Shown here piece after piece: positions 35,166-44,046 of a DNA stretch of 64,000 nucleotides. Source of the stretch: Enterococcus hirae ATCC 9790 (GTDB taxonomy: Bacteria; Bacillota; Bacilli; Lactobacillales; Enterococcaceae); the NCBI RefSeq assembly GCF_000271405.2, contig NC_018081.1, positions 587,606 to 651,605 of the forward strand. Reading direction: 5' to 3'. Below the pieces are notes generated by a model that worked only from the letters and a program-made list of their open reading frames with translations, had not been told where the DNA came from and ran no database searches. Every line of letters starts with the position of its first letter. Within the stretch, counting starts at the first letter, position 1. Made by a program: the position numbers and the translations under genes.

Positions 35166-35999
35166 TTAAACATCATATTGATGGTTTTCGTCAGCTATCA
35201 CCACACTGCTATCATAACCAGTGATTTTTATATTGTTTTCTCCTTTGATCACTGTTTTGATTGGTAATTCTTCATTATTTTTTGTGACAGTTGACATCCC
35301 TAATAGATCAATATCTAATCCAATCTCTCCATTATCAAGAAAGTCTACATAGCAATTTTCTAACATAACTGTTCCTTGGGTATTTTTGAATCCATTTAAG
35401 AATAGATTCCCATACTTGGCATTCAATTCGATGTTTGAAATATCTGAATTATCAATATTTACATAACTTTGCACAGAATTTACTTTGACTTTTTTTCCAT
35501 CAACTTTATTAAATGTAATGTATCCACCATTATTTGTAACGGAAACATTCTCACTCACTACGTCATTTAATAAAAGTTGTCCTTGCTCTCCTTCTAACAC
35601 AAGTTGATCTAAAGGAAGTTCGCTAGGAACTGTCAGAGTGATTTTGGATGTGTTATTCATTACATGAAACAAGACGTTTTGTTCACGACCATTTCCGTTA
35701 ATCGTCAAAGTATCTCCTTTAGTAGTGACTTGAGGTTTACTTGCTTTTTCATACGTAGAGTTAACTTCAAAATTTTTGCCACGTTTGATCTCAACTTGTT
35801 GGTATTGTGCATTGACCACTATTTTGTTGATTTTTTCTTTTGTCGATATCACTTGTGAGTCATGGTTCATTTCGACCAATTGAGGGCCATTTTCCCAAGC
35901 AAGGCTTCGGTGCGTCCCAAACGCATAGGTTGTCCCGGCAAGTAAGCCACCACTAACCATCAAGCCTAGACCAGCCATTAAAAAATATTTTAATTTCAT
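35166..35999 (-). CDS. Exported DUF4097 beta-solenoid protein
   Basis: A 277-aa protein starting MKLKYFLMAGLGLMVSGG, behind GAGGTGTGAAG, with a signal or anchor helix at 5-25. The rest is beta-strand repeats (INKIVVNAQYQQVEIKRG, SKITLTVPSELPLDQLVLEG, SVQSYVNIDNSDISNIELNA), the DUF4097 'putative adhesin' solenoid. In Firmicutes DUF4097 proteins follow PadR and DUF1700 genes in envelope-stress modules; LiaX-like regulators of daptomycin response contain a similar domain. Here the three genes stand in exactly that order. The role is inferred from the context. Confidence 0.8.
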   Translation of the reverse strand: MKLKYFLMAGLGLMVSGGLLAGTTYAFGTHRSLAWENGPQLVEMNHDSQVISTKEKINKIVVNAQYQQVEIKRGKNFEVNSTYEKASKPQVTTKGDTLTINGNGREQNVLFHVMNNTSKITLTVPSELPLDQLVLEGEQGQLLLNDVVSENVSVTNNGGYITFNKVDGKKVKVNSVQSYVNIDNSDISNIELNAKYGNLFLNGFKNTQGTVMLENCYVDFLDNGEIGLDIDLLGMSTVTKNNEELPIKTVIKGENNIKITGYDSSVVIADENHQYDV

Positions 36000-36016
36000 C
36001 TTCACACCTCTTTTTC

Positions 36017-36631
36017 TTATAACTTCGACGAATGAATCGCACGTCTCGTTACAAAACGACGTCCAACCCACTTCACAAAATTCATCATCATTTTAAATAT
36101 CCATTTTGTCATTTTCAGAAGGAGCGGCGCACAGAAGACGACAGTTCCGGTAGCGAATAGCCCTAATCCAACGTAAAATAATCCACTTTCTATCGACTGC
36201 CCCAACACACCAATACCCGCAACAACTGAAAATAATCCAAGCCCTAAAACAGTAATACAACCGACATAACCACCTACCAGCAAAGCGACTAATAGACATA
36301 ATAACCCCACGATCACTGCAACAAAACCAATCGCCAAAGGAATCAACAGAGGGGAGGCACATAAGCCAATCATGATCATCCAAATCAATCGAATTTGTCG
36401 TTTAGAACTTCTTGGGTTGACTTCATCTGTTGCTGAATCATCTTGTTCAGAGAAATAATTGATTTTCAATTTAAGCGCAAACTGTTTAGGCGTACCATAT
36501 TCTTCAATGATTTGATCAATTGTTTTGCCAGAATCTAAAAAATATTCTTCATAATATTGAATCAAATCGAATCGGTCATCTTCAGGAATCTCTTGGATTT
36601 CCTCTATTACCTCATCTAAATATTCATTCAT
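36017..36631 (-). CDS. DUF1700 (HAAS-domain) membrane protein
   Basis: A 204-aa protein. Residues 1-60 form the HAAS signalling domain (MNEYLDEVIEEIQEIPEDDR, then EEYGTPKQFALKLK), and residues 75-180 hold about four transmembrane helices. HAAS proteins are regulated partners of PadR-type repressors. It overlaps the PadR gene by 8 bases and precedes the DUF4097 gene by 17 bases: one tight operon. Confidence 0.85.
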   Translation of the reverse strand: MNEYLDEVIEEIQEIPEDDRFDLIQYYEEYFLDSGKTIDQIIEEYGTPKQFALKLKINYFSEQDDSATDEVNPRSSKRQIRLIWMIMIGLCASPLLIPLAIGFVAVIVGLLCLLVALLVGGYVGCITVLGLGLFSVVAGIGVLGQSIESGLFYVGLGLFATGTVVFCAPLLLKMTKWIFKMMMNFVKWVGRRFVTRRAIHSSKL

Positions 36632-36941
36632 GTTTATTATCCTCCAATAATCGATTTAAGGAATCTCGAAAGACGATCCACTCATCAATAATATCTTCTA
36701 ACCGATTATACCCCGCTGGTGTTAATTGATAATATCGACGATTTCTTCCTTCAAAGGGTTCATCATAAGTATCTAAAAATCCTTCTTTTTTTAACCTTCT
36801 TAAGACGGGATACATCGTTGACTCACTTACCGACAGGCTTTCCTGTACGATTTTAGTCAACGCATAGCCATACATATCTTCTTTACTCAATGCAGCTAAT
36901 ACCGTGCCATCAAGTAATATCGTTGGAACTTGGATGTGCAT
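36624..36941 (-). CDS. PadR-family transcriptional regulator of the DUF1700-DUF4097 operon
   Basis: A 105-aa PadR-s1-type winged-helix repressor: VLAALSKEDMYGYALTKIVQ, STMYPVLRRLKKEGFLDTY (wing) and RRYYQLTPAGYNRLEDI. The start is behind GAAGGTGAAGGA. A palindrome covers its promoter (36975-37004), so autoregulation is likely. The inducing signal is probably cell-envelope stress, by analogy. Confidence 0.88.
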   Translation of the reverse strand: MHIQVPTILLDGTVLAALSKEDMYGYALTKIVQESLSVSESTMYPVLRRLKKEGFLDTYDEPFEGRNRRYYQLTPAGYNRLEDIIDEWIVFRDSLNRLLEDNKHE

Positions 36942-36974
36942 TCCTTCACCTTCTTTTATACAATATCTTCTTTC

Positions 36975-37004
36975 ACAACATATTATACTACATATAATAT
37001 TGTT
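36975..37004. promoter_or_regulatory. Probable PadR operator over the operon promoter
   Basis: On the minus strand AACAATATTATA, five bases, TATAATATGTTGT form an almost perfect inverted repeat that contains the TATAAT -10 box. Repression by its own PadR product would be the simplest use. Confidence 0.6.
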
Positions 37005-37130
37005 TTAAAATATAAATGTTGATTATTTTAAATAAAACAGCATAATACTCAGATCTAAAATCTATAAATAACGACCCGAAATCAATTGTTGCTTCAGATT
37101 ATTAGAGTTGAGCCATTTGAGAAAGACAAA

Positions 37131-37194
37131 AACATACTAAGATGAGTGGGCAAGATATTCGACAGAATACCTTACCCACTCATCTTAGTATGTT
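37131..37194. terminator. Very long perfect terminator stem
   Basis: AACATACTAAGATGAGTGGG (37131-37150) is the exact inverse of 37175-37194, a 20-bp perfect stem with a nested small hairpin (TATTC/GAATA) in the loop and T-rich flanks on both strands. It ends the two-component operon at 37279 on the minus strand. Confidence 0.8.
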
Positions 37195-37278
37195 TCTTTT
37201 ATAACGTAATTGATCTGGTTTTAGTTCATAATAAAACAATTGAACAGAACAACTACTTCATCATTAAAGTTTAGCTTT

Positions 37279-38304
37279 TTATTTTTTCAAGCTGATCACA
37301 GCTGTGGTTCCTACCTCAGGAATGCTGTTATAGCGTATCGTACCCTCATGCAATTCAAGGATTTTTTTTACCAAAGACAATCCCAAGCCATTGCCAGCCA
37401 TCTGACGGCTTGTGTCTCCTTGATAAAATTTTTCAAAAATGCGATTTTGAGTTTCTTCGTTCATCCCTACACCTGAATCCGTTACTTCCAATAAAATATC
37501 TGTAGCATTTTGAGTCAAACGAATTTCGATCTTGCCATCAGGTTGATTATACTTGATCGCATTATCCATGATATTCAACCACACCTGGTATAAAAATTCT
37601 TCGTTTCCCTCATAAAAGACCGTATCCAAATCGATATGCAACTTCAACCCTTCCCATTTAGGTTGCAAAAACACGATGACTTCTCGTATTTGTTCATCTA
37701 AACGAAATTTATGCTTTTCGATTTTGACACTTTGGTTTTCTAACTTATTTAGTTTCAAGATATTTTCAGTCAACTGTGAGAGCTGAGTAATATTTTCAAT
37801 CAATCGTTGCAAAAACACTTGCTTCTCTTCTTCTGGAATATCTGGTGCTTGTAACAATTGGACATAGCCTTGGATCGTCGCTAGTGGTGTTTTAAACTCA
37901 TGTGAAACACTCGAAACAAAATCATTTCTTAGCGTTTCGATGCTATTGAGTTCTTGGACCATCACGTTGAAATCTTTATATAACTGTTGGACTTCTGCGA
38001 CTTTGGGAGGTTCCTCCATTCGAATAGAAAAATCACCTGTAGCTACTTTACTCATATTTTTACGTAGTTCACTGATTGGCTTCAAGATCCTATGACCGAC
38101 AAAGCCAGAGATTACCGTGCCGACGATCATGCTAAAAAAAGCAAAAACGAATAACGGATAGAGTGTTGGTCTTTCAGATGGCGTAACGTTTTGATGAGAA
38201 AGCAAAAAAATAAAGCCTAAGAAGCACAGTAGAGTCACTAATATTGAAACAAACACAATGCTAGCAAAGTAGATCCACAGTTGAGAGTATAATTTCTTTT
38301 TCAT
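37279..38304 (-). CDS. Membrane sensor histidine kinase
   Basis: A 341-aa kinase with two transmembrane helices (about 8-35 and 48-72) and almost no extracytoplasmic domain (about 12 residues). It has a HAMP linker (HRILKPISELRKNMSKVATG), the HisKA box SSVSHEFKTPLATIQ and the HATPase boxes (IMDNAIKYNQ, DSGVGM, GNGLGLSLVKKI). The short loop recalls intramembrane-sensing kinases that work with an ABC transporter. It overlaps the regulator gene by 4 bases. The divergent ABC gene at 39117 is the likely target and maybe the sensor partner. Confidence 0.9.
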   Translation of the reverse strand: MKKKLYSQLWIYFASIVFVSILVTLLCFLGFIFLLSHQNVTPSERPTLYPLFVFAFFSMIVGTVISGFVGHRILKPISELRKNMSKVATGDFSIRMEEPPKVAEVQQLYKDFNVMVQELNSIETLRNDFVSSVSHEFKTPLATIQGYVQLLQAPDIPEEEKQVFLQRLIENITQLSQLTENILKLNKLENQSVKIEKHKFRLDEQIREVIVFLQPKWEGLKLHIDLDTVFYEGNEEFLYQVWLNIMDNAIKYNQPDGKIEIRLTQNATDILLEVTDSGVGMNEETQNRIFEKFYQGDTSRQMAGNGLGLSLVKKILELHEGTIRYNSIPEVGTTAVISLKK

Positions 38305-38975
38305 CTTTTGACCTCCGCTTTATACCCGAGTCCTCTAACGGTGATGAGCTGAAAATCTTCACTTGCTTCAAAACGTGTCCTTAATCGTTTGATATGTACA
38401 TCGATCGTTCGTTCTTCTGTATTTGTATCCAACCCCCAAATATCGTCCATCAATTGTTGTCTCGTAAAAATCTTATTCGGGTAAGCTAACAGTTTGTAAA
38501 GCAAAAGAAATTCTTTCTGAGGCAGCACACTAACCTTTTCATTTTGTCTCACTTCATACGTTTCCTGATCTAAGGTAGTATTTCCAATGTTCAATTGATT
38601 ACTATGATTGATTTTTGCTCGCTTTAATAACGCTTCCACACGTAAAACCATTTCATTGACATCTACGGGTTTCGTCATGTAATCATCCGTTCCTAACTGG
38701 AAACCGCGTTTTTTATCTTCAAAATCGGCTTTAGCCGTGATCATCAGCACAGGAAGCTCTATTTTCCCATCTCGTAAACTTTCCAACAATTCATAACCAT
38801 CCATCTCAGGCATCATGATATCGGTAATAATCAATTCTACATGAAAATTTTCCAATCGTGCTAGTGCTTCTGTTCCACTACTAGCTGTGACTACCGAAAA
38901 CCCAGCATGTTCTAATACTGAACGATAAAGCAATTGTAAATTTTCATCATCTTCTACTACTAATATACGGTTCAT
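38301..38975 (-). CDS. OmpR-family response regulator
   Basis: A 224-aa regulator: receiver with VVEDDEN, phospho-acceptor Asp in IITDIMMPEMDG and Lys in TDDYMTKPV, then a winged-helix domain (LLYKLLAYPNKIFTRQQLMD, DVHIKRLRTRFE, VRGLGYKAE). The start is ATG 38975 (MNRILVVEDDE) behind GAGGGAATAAA; earlier in-frame codons have no ribosome site. It is the first gene of the pair with the kinase. Confidence 0.92.
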   Translation of the reverse strand: MNRILVVEDDENLQLLYRSVLEHAGFSVVTASSGTEALARLENFHVELIITDIMMPEMDGYELLESLRDGKIELPVLMITAKADFEDKKRGFQLGTDDYMTKPVDVNEMVLRVEALLKRAKINHSNQLNIGNTTLDQETYEVRQNEKVSVLPQKEFLLLYKLLAYPNKIFTRQQLMDDIWGLDTNTEERTIDVHIKRLRTRFEASEDFQLITVRGLGYKAEVKR

Positions 38976-39069
38976 TTTATTCCCTCGATTTTTTGAAAAA
39001 TTTCTTGTTTCTTTCTGATTGTTCATATTGAGTTAACATTCATTGATTATACTGCGTTTATTGTTCTGA

Positions 39070-39085
39070 TATACTTTTAAGTATA
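39070..39085. promoter_or_regulatory. Palindrome in the divergent promoter region
   Basis: TATACTTTTAAGTATA is a perfect 7-2-7 inverted repeat 32 bases before the ABC gene and about 95 bases before the regulator gene. It is a candidate binding site for the OmpR-type regulator, or simply overlapping -10 boxes. Confidence 0.4.
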
Positions 39086-39116
39086 CCGAATATTCTAATA
39101 AGAAAGAAGGACGAAT

Positions 39117-41453
39117 ATGCTACAACTTAAAGATATAAAGAAATATTATAAAGTTGGCGAAACAACGACTAAAGCATTAGATGGCGTATCTGTTGCCTTT
39201 AGAAAAAAAGAATTTGTTGCCATTCTTGGTCCAAGTGGTTCAGGAAAAACAACGATGTTGAATGTCATCGGTGGCTTAGACAACTATGATTCCGGAGATA
39301 TGGTGATCAACGGAAAGTCCACAAAAGACTTTAAAGATAGTGATTGGGATGCTTACCGAAACAATTCGATTGGTTTTATTTTTCAAAGTTATAACTTGAT
39401 TGGACATTTAGGAATCATCGAAAATGTTGAATTAGGGATGACACTTAGCGGTGTGGCCAAAGAAGAAAAACGCCAAAAGGCTGAGGAAGCCTTACGCCGT
39501 GTCGGTTTAACGGACCATATGCACAAAAAACCAAACCAATTATCTGGCGGACAAATGCAACGGGTCGCAATTGCCCGTGCTTTAGCCAACGATCCAGATA
39601 TCCTCTTATGCGATGAACCAACTGGAGCACTAGATACCGAAACAAGTATCCAAATCATGGAATTGATCCAAGAACTATCTAATGAGAAGCTAGTAATCAT
39701 GGTTACCCATAACCCTGATCTTGCTCATCAATATGCAGATCGAATCATTGAATTTTCAGATGGTAAAATCTTGGCAGATTCACATCCTCATATCGAACGA
39801 CCAAAAGATGATCAATTCAATTTACGTCGGACAAAAATGAGTTTCTGGACAGCCTTGAAACTTTCATTTAATAATATCCGCACGAAAAAGGGGCGAACAT
39901 TTTTGACGTCCTTTGCTTCAAGTATTGGGATCATCGGGATTGCGATCGTCTTGGCATTATCTTCAGGCTTCCAAAAACAAATTGATAAAACACAGTCTGA
40001 AACGATGGCAAAATTCCCGATCACTATCTCCAAAGTGACAACCAATCGTTCAACAGATTCTGCTTCATTGGGTACGAGTAAAGCGGATTATCCAAATACA
40101 AAACAGGTAACTGCTAAAATCAGTGATGAAGATAAAGCACAGCACACCAATAAAATCGACCAATCTTATGTAGATTATGTCAAAGATATCGATCCTAATT
40201 TAAGTAATAATATTGGCTTTACTCGTGCTACTGGTATCAATATGCTTCGCCAAGTTGATGGTAAAGTGCAACCAGTAAGTTTCTCTAACCAAAACCCTGA
40301 AAACGAATCATTATCATTATCAAGCACGATGTCTGCTATGACGGGTGTCGGTGTTTCCAGTTTTCCAACACAGTTAGACAATCAAAAAGAAAACTTTTTA
40401 AAAGCGAACTATTCACTGCTTTCAGGCAGTTATCCTGCTTCTGCGAATGACGTGGTCTTGATCGTAGATGGTAACAACAATACAAATATCAATGCCTTGA
40501 AAAACCTGGGCTTTGATGTAAAAGACGGTCAAAAATTAGACTTTGATCGCATTGTTGGGACAACTTTCAAAGTGATCAACAACAATGATTACTACACGAA
40601 ATTACCTACTGGCAACTTTATTCCAAATACTGATTACGATACGATGTATGCTAATTCAACGAGTGAAGTAAAGATTGCAGGGATTTTACGAGTAAAATCT
40701 TCTTCAACAATGAATCTTCTTTCCCCTGGAATCGCATATAGTGATCAATTAACGACACAAATCGTTAACGAAAATAAAGATTCTGAGATTGTAAAAGCGC
40801 AAAAAGATAGTGATACGAATGTGATGTCCAACGAAAAAGTGGATGAAACAGCTAAACAATCACTGATCAGCTATTTAGGCGGTGACAGCATTCCAACTAG
40901 CATCATGATCTATCCAAATAACTTTGGTGACAAAGAAAAAATCCTTGATTACTTAGATGCTTACAACAAAGGAAAAGCAGAAGAAGATAAAATCATTTAC
41001 TCTGACTTAGCAGGAACAATGACTGAATTGACTGGTGGTTTGATGGATGCCATCACTTATGTATTGGTTGCTTTTGCTGGTATCTCACTAGTGACAAGTA
41101 TGATCATGATCAGTATTATCACGTATACTTCAGTCATCGAACGTACCAAAGAAATCGGGGTGTTAAAAGCATTAGGGGCTCGTAAAAAAGATATCACTCG
41201 TGTCTTTGATGCAGAAACTTGTATCTTAGGAATTTCTTCGGGCTTATTAGGTGTTTTGATTGCTTGGTTAGCAACGTTCCCAATCAATCATTTACTCTAT
41301 CAAATGACTGATCTAAAAAATGTGGCTCAATTGAACCCACTCCATGCACTGATCCTCGTGATCGTCTCTACGATCTTAACGATGTTAGGTGGGCACATCC
41401 CAGCAAGAATGGCTGCTAAAAAAGATGCAGCGATTGCTCTGCGTGCAGAATAA
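39117..41453 (+). CDS. MacB-like ABC transporter, ATPase fused to FtsX-type permease
   Basis: A 778-aa protein. Residues 1-225 are an ATPase (Walker A GPSGSGKT, signature [15 protein letters not shown], Walker [18 protein letters not shown]). A linker leads to the first transmembrane helix near 255-280. An extracytoplasmic domain of about 350 aa, rich in Asn/Ser/Asp, follows (about 285-635). Three transmembrane helices close it, with [20 protein letters not shown] as FtsX signature. This is MacB architecture without a membrane-fusion partner, usual in Firmicutes. Its promoter faces the two-component system, so peptide-antibiotic export or sensing is plausible. The start is behind AGAAAGAAGGACGAAT. 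Confidence 0.9.
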   Translation: MLQLKDIKKYYKVGETTTKALDGVSVAFRKKEFVAILGPSGSGKTTMLNVIGGLDNYDSGDMVINGKSTKDFKDSDWDAYRNNSIGFIFQSYNLIGHLGIIENVELGMTLSGVAKEEKRQKAEEALRRVGLTDHMHKKPNQLSGGQMQRVAIARALANDPDILLCDEPTGALDTETSIQIMELIQELSNEKLVIMVTHNPDLAHQYADRIIEFSDGKILADSHPHIERPKDDQFNLRRTKMSFWTALKLSFNNIRTKKGRTFLTSFASSIGIIGIAIVLALSSGFQKQIDKTQSETMAKFPITISKVTTNRSTDSASLGTSKADYPNTKQVTAKISDEDKAQHTNKIDQSYVDYVKDIDPNLSNNIGFTRATGINMLRQVDGKVQPVSFSNQNPENESLSLSSTMSAMTGVGVSSFPTQLDNQKENFLKANYSLLSGSYPASANDVVLIVDGNNNTNINALKNLGFDVKDGQKLDFDRIVGTTFKVINNNDYYTKLPTGNFIPNTDYDTMYANSTSEVKIAGILRVKSSSTMNLLSPGIAYSDQLTTQIVNENKDSEIVKAQKDSDTNVMSNEKVDETAKQSLISYLGGDSIPTSIMIYPNNFGDKEKILDYLDAYNKGKAEEDKIIYSDLAGTMTELTGGLMDAITYVLVAFAGISLVTSMIMISIITYTSVIERTKEIGVLKALGARKKDITRVFDAETCILGISSGLLGVLIAWLATFPINHLLYQMTDLKNVAQLNPLHALILVIVSTILTMLGGHIPARMAAKKDAAIALRAE

Positions 41454-41467
41454 ACGATTGATATTGT

Positions 41468-41697
41468 TTGAAAGAGATTGAGAAGTCCTTAGCAGCAAGA
41501 AATAAGAAGGAATTTCCGGCAATTGACAAGAAACACAAATACTTGTTTTCCCTGTTGATTGTCGTCTACTTGGTTCTTCTCAAATTTTTGGACAATTTCG
41601 GCTTATTGCCGAAGGTCAGACTTTGAACACTATTTATTCTTTTTTAGAGATACTAGAAGAAACTGAGACAAGTTTTAGCTCAGTTTCTTCTTTATTT
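41468..41697. repeat. Dispersed modular repeat, diverged copy C
   Basis: It starts with GAAAGAGATTGAGAAGT and AGCAAGAAATAAGAAGGAA, as in copies A and B, then has its own middle segment with an imperfect hairpin. The end is TTTGAACACTATTTATTC, TTTTTTAGAGATACTAGAAG and a closing hairpin AACTGAGACAA against TTGAGCTCAGTT-type arms. The shared ends with a different middle support a modular, mobile repeat. Confidence 0.75.
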
Positions 41698-41714
41698 TTT
41701 AGTCAGTAATATTA

Positions 41715-41905
41715 TGTGTTAGAAACAACATAGCATGCACTGTTGACTGGATTGTAAGAATAGTAGATGTACCACTCTTGCGTGTAGACCCCCCAGCACA
41801 TATTGCTTCTCCAATTGCAACTTTAGAGCTGTAGTTATTCCCTATTTCTGTACCTATGTTTTTTACAGTTAAATGATAGAATATGCATCTTTTAGAAAAC
41901 GCTTA
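41715..41905 (-). pseudogene. Remnant of a small secreted-type protein gene
   Basis: On the minus strand one frame reads LTVKNIGTEIGNNYSSKVAI then GEAICAGG. After a run of six G (41788-41793) the sense continues one frame over as VYTQEWYIYYSYNPVNSACY and VVSNT-stop. One lost G would explain the break. The aromatic, Ser/Asn-rich, cysteine-containing end and the N-Y-x-S-K spacing loosely recall lactococcin-972-like peptides, but the match is too weak to name. No start codon with ribosome site was found. Confidence 0.35.
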
Positions 41906-42005
41906 AATAGCCAAAATTATTTTTATGTATTTGAAACTTTTTCCTATTTATTTGACTCTAATAGATGTAAGAGAAAAAATCTTTATGAAGTGGGAGGAAA
42001 ATCGT

Positions 42006-42500
42006 GTGCCCAGTGATTTATTTTTAGTAAAAAAAGCAAAGGAGGGAGATAAAGAGGCATTTGTCCAATTGTTTAAAAGTTATGAAGCTGTTCTCTATAA
42101 TACAGCGCGTAAGTTTTTGAACAATTCAGAAGATATTGCAGATTGTTTACAAGAAACAGCATTGACGGCCTACAAAAATATCCAAAGCGTGCAAAAACCA
42201 GAATATTTTAACACCTGGTTATGCAAAATTCTCATTAATAATTGCAAAAAAATTCTCAAAAAATCAAAGAAAGAAACTTTTTATGTAGAATACGAGGAAG
42301 AAAAAAATACAACGATACGTTCAATGGAATTAAAACACATGCTACAAAAATTAGATTTGAAATATCGAATTCCGTTGGTGCTCTATTACTATAATGGGTT
42401 TTCCATCAAAGAAATCAGCACGATATTATCTGAACCAGTCAATACAGTGAAGACACACCTTGCTCGAGGGAAAAAACTACTAAAAATAGAGGAGAGCTAG
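42006..42500 (+). CDS. ECF-type RNA polymerase sigma factor
   Basis: A 164-aa sigma factor. Region 2 is FVQLFKSYEAVLYNTARKF, DIADCLQETALTAYKNIQ and FNTWLCKILINNCKK; region 4 is RIPLVLYYYNGFSIKEIST then NTVKTHLARGKKLLK. The start chosen is GTG 42006 (VPSDLFLVKKAKEG), eight bases after GGAGG; in-frame ATGs at 41925 and 41985 lack a ribosome site and the GTG gives the normal ECF length. The next gene, 11 bases on, encodes its probable anti-sigma factor. The target regulon is unknown. Confidence 0.88.
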   Translation: MPSDLFLVKKAKEGDKEAFVQLFKSYEAVLYNTARKFLNNSEDIADCLQETALTAYKNIQSVQKPEYFNTWLCKILINNCKKILKKSKKETFYVEYEEEKNTTIRSMELKHMLQKLDLKYRIPLVLYYYNGFSIKEISTILSEPVNTVKTHLARGKKLLKIEES

Positions 42501-42511
42501 GAGGAGAAAAA

Positions 42512-43573
42512 ATGACTATTTCTGAAAAGAAATTTATGGAAGAACTCAAAAAAGAGGAACGCTTACCCTCAGAAGTACGAACCAAATTAGAAGCCACCTA
42601 TGACTCTATACGAAAGGAGAAACAGGTTCCACTTAAAAACTACATAAAAAAACGGGGTTATTTGATAGCTGTTGCCGTATTTCTCATAAGTATCTGTTTG
42701 TATGCTTACTCACCCTTAGGCACTGCAACTGCTAATTTTTTACGGTTTGGGAAATTTACTTCTGAAACATTGAATCATGAAGGGTTTATTTCCAGCCAAC
42801 AACTTACAGCTTATGATAAAAAAGCAGATATACAGTTAACAGAACTCTATGTAGATAAAAATGAACTAGGGTTACATTTTACTGTTCATCTTCCAAAAAA
42901 CTCGGAGCTTTTAAACAAAAAATGGGAGAAATATGGATTAAATTTTGGGATCAAAAATGGGCAAGATCAGTATTTGATTGATTTTCGTTCAGGTCTAGCA
43001 GAAGAAAAAGAAGACTTGTCGCTATTCCGTTCGATCAATGAGGAACAGACCATTGATCGAGAAACAAACACATTGGAATTTATTTACAATCTACATCCTA
43101 CAAAAACGGGCTCGGTTCCCTCTCTTGAAGAGACAACCATACAAATCAATGGCATCACAGCCTACAGAACAAGTGACCCAAAAACATATTCTATTTTTAA
43201 AGGCGAATGGGAACTACCTATTGATACAAGTAAGATCAACTATTTTGACGAAATAAATTTTACTCCAAAAAATAATCACCTTTTACCGATTGAGCGAGCA
43301 ATGGCATATCCTACTAATTTTGTCATTCGTTTTAAAGATGAACAAGACTTTTTGAAAAAGTTGCCAAAACCAAAAAGTAATGCCGACAACAATATTCAAT
43401 TAAAAATAGTAACTGAAAAGACGACAACCTATTACCCATATTCTAAATTTACTTCTGTTACTGAAGGGTCAAATAACTATTGGGATATGACTTTTGACTA
43501 TTCTGGATATGATCAACAAGCCTCGATTTATCTCGAATTGAAAGGAATCGGAGAAATTGAGTTAGAAAAATAG
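42512..43573 (+). CDS. Membrane anti-sigma factor with DUF4179 domain
   Basis: A 353-aa protein. The short cytoplasmic part (1-48: EKKFMEELKKEERLPSEVRT) is followed by one transmembrane helix (about 50-68) and an extracytoplasmic DUF4179 and DUF5643-like portion (ADIQLTELYVDKNELGLHFT; a second beta domain from about 240). This is the layout of anti-sigma factors that hold an ECF sigma at the membrane until an outside stress. The start is behind AGGAGGAGAAAAA. It differs from the RsiV type (DUF3298) that controls lysozyme resistance in enterococci. Confidence 0.82.
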   Translation: MTISEKKFMEELKKEERLPSEVRTKLEATYDSIRKEKQVPLKNYIKKRGYLIAVAVFLISICLYAYSPLGTATANFLRFGKFTSETLNHEGFISSQQLTAYDKKADIQLTELYVDKNELGLHFTVHLPKNSELLNKKWEKYGLNFGIKNGQDQYLIDFRSGLAEEKEDLSLFRSINEEQTIDRETNTLEFIYNLHPTKTGSVPSLEETTIQINGITAYRTSDPKTYSIFKGEWELPIDTSKINYFDEINFTPKNNHLLPIERAMAYPTNFVIRFKDEQDFLKKLPKPKSNADNNIQLKIVTEKTTTYYPYSKFTSVTEGSNNYWDMTFDYSGYDQQASIYLELKGIGEIELEK

Positions 43574-43639
43574 ATCGGATTGTGGCAAATCCATCATGGT
43601 AGTTAATAAAAAATGAGCAGAAGACAACTATCTTCTGCT

Positions 43640-43927
43640 TTAATTTTTTGGAATCACTTCTACAGAAACGATATCACCGATGTCTTTCTCAATTTTTTTA
43701 CGAATATCTTTACGTATCCCTAAGATGTAGCAAATTGTTCCATCTTCGTTTTTCACCCCCATATTCACAATACTTCCCTCATATGCTACTTCATCAAATG
43801 TCGCTTGAACTTTGACTCGACCTACACCAAACTCTTCTCTGAGATCATAAGGAAAAATGATATATGCGCCACCCTTGCCTATTTCAGAAGCATAAATTTT
43901 TGACTGGAAAGAATATTTTTTTTGCAT
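43640..43927 (-). CDS. DUF1905 protein
   Basis: A 95-aa protein that is a single DUF1905 domain: YSFQSKIYASEIGKGGAYI, FPYDLREEFGVGRVKVQATF, YILGIRKDIRKKIEKDIGD. These small double-psi-barrel-like proteins are widespread and of unknown biochemical role, sometimes fused to YdeI-type domains. The start is behind AAGGGGTGGGGAA. Monocistronic. Confidence 0.85.
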   Translation of the reverse strand: MQKKYSFQSKIYASEIGKGGAYIIFPYDLREEFGVGRVKVQATFDEVAYEGSIVNMGVKNEDGTICYILGIRKDIRKKIEKDIGDIVSVEVIPKN

Positions 43928-43956
43928 TTCCCCACCCCTTTTTTGTTCAGTATAAC

Positions 43957-44010
43957 AAAAAAAGGACCCTCCACAGCTGATCGTTCAACTGTAGGGAGGA
44001 GCCCTTTTTG
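43957..44010 (-). terminator. Terminator of the efflux operon
   Basis: On the minus strand GGGCTCCTCCCTACAG pairs with CTGTGGAGGGTCC (one bulge) and is followed by TTTTTTTG, 37 bases after the DUF4811 gene. Confidence 0.85.
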
Positions 44011-44046
44011 AAATTAACTGATTCTTGCACTTACTTGATTAGCTGA

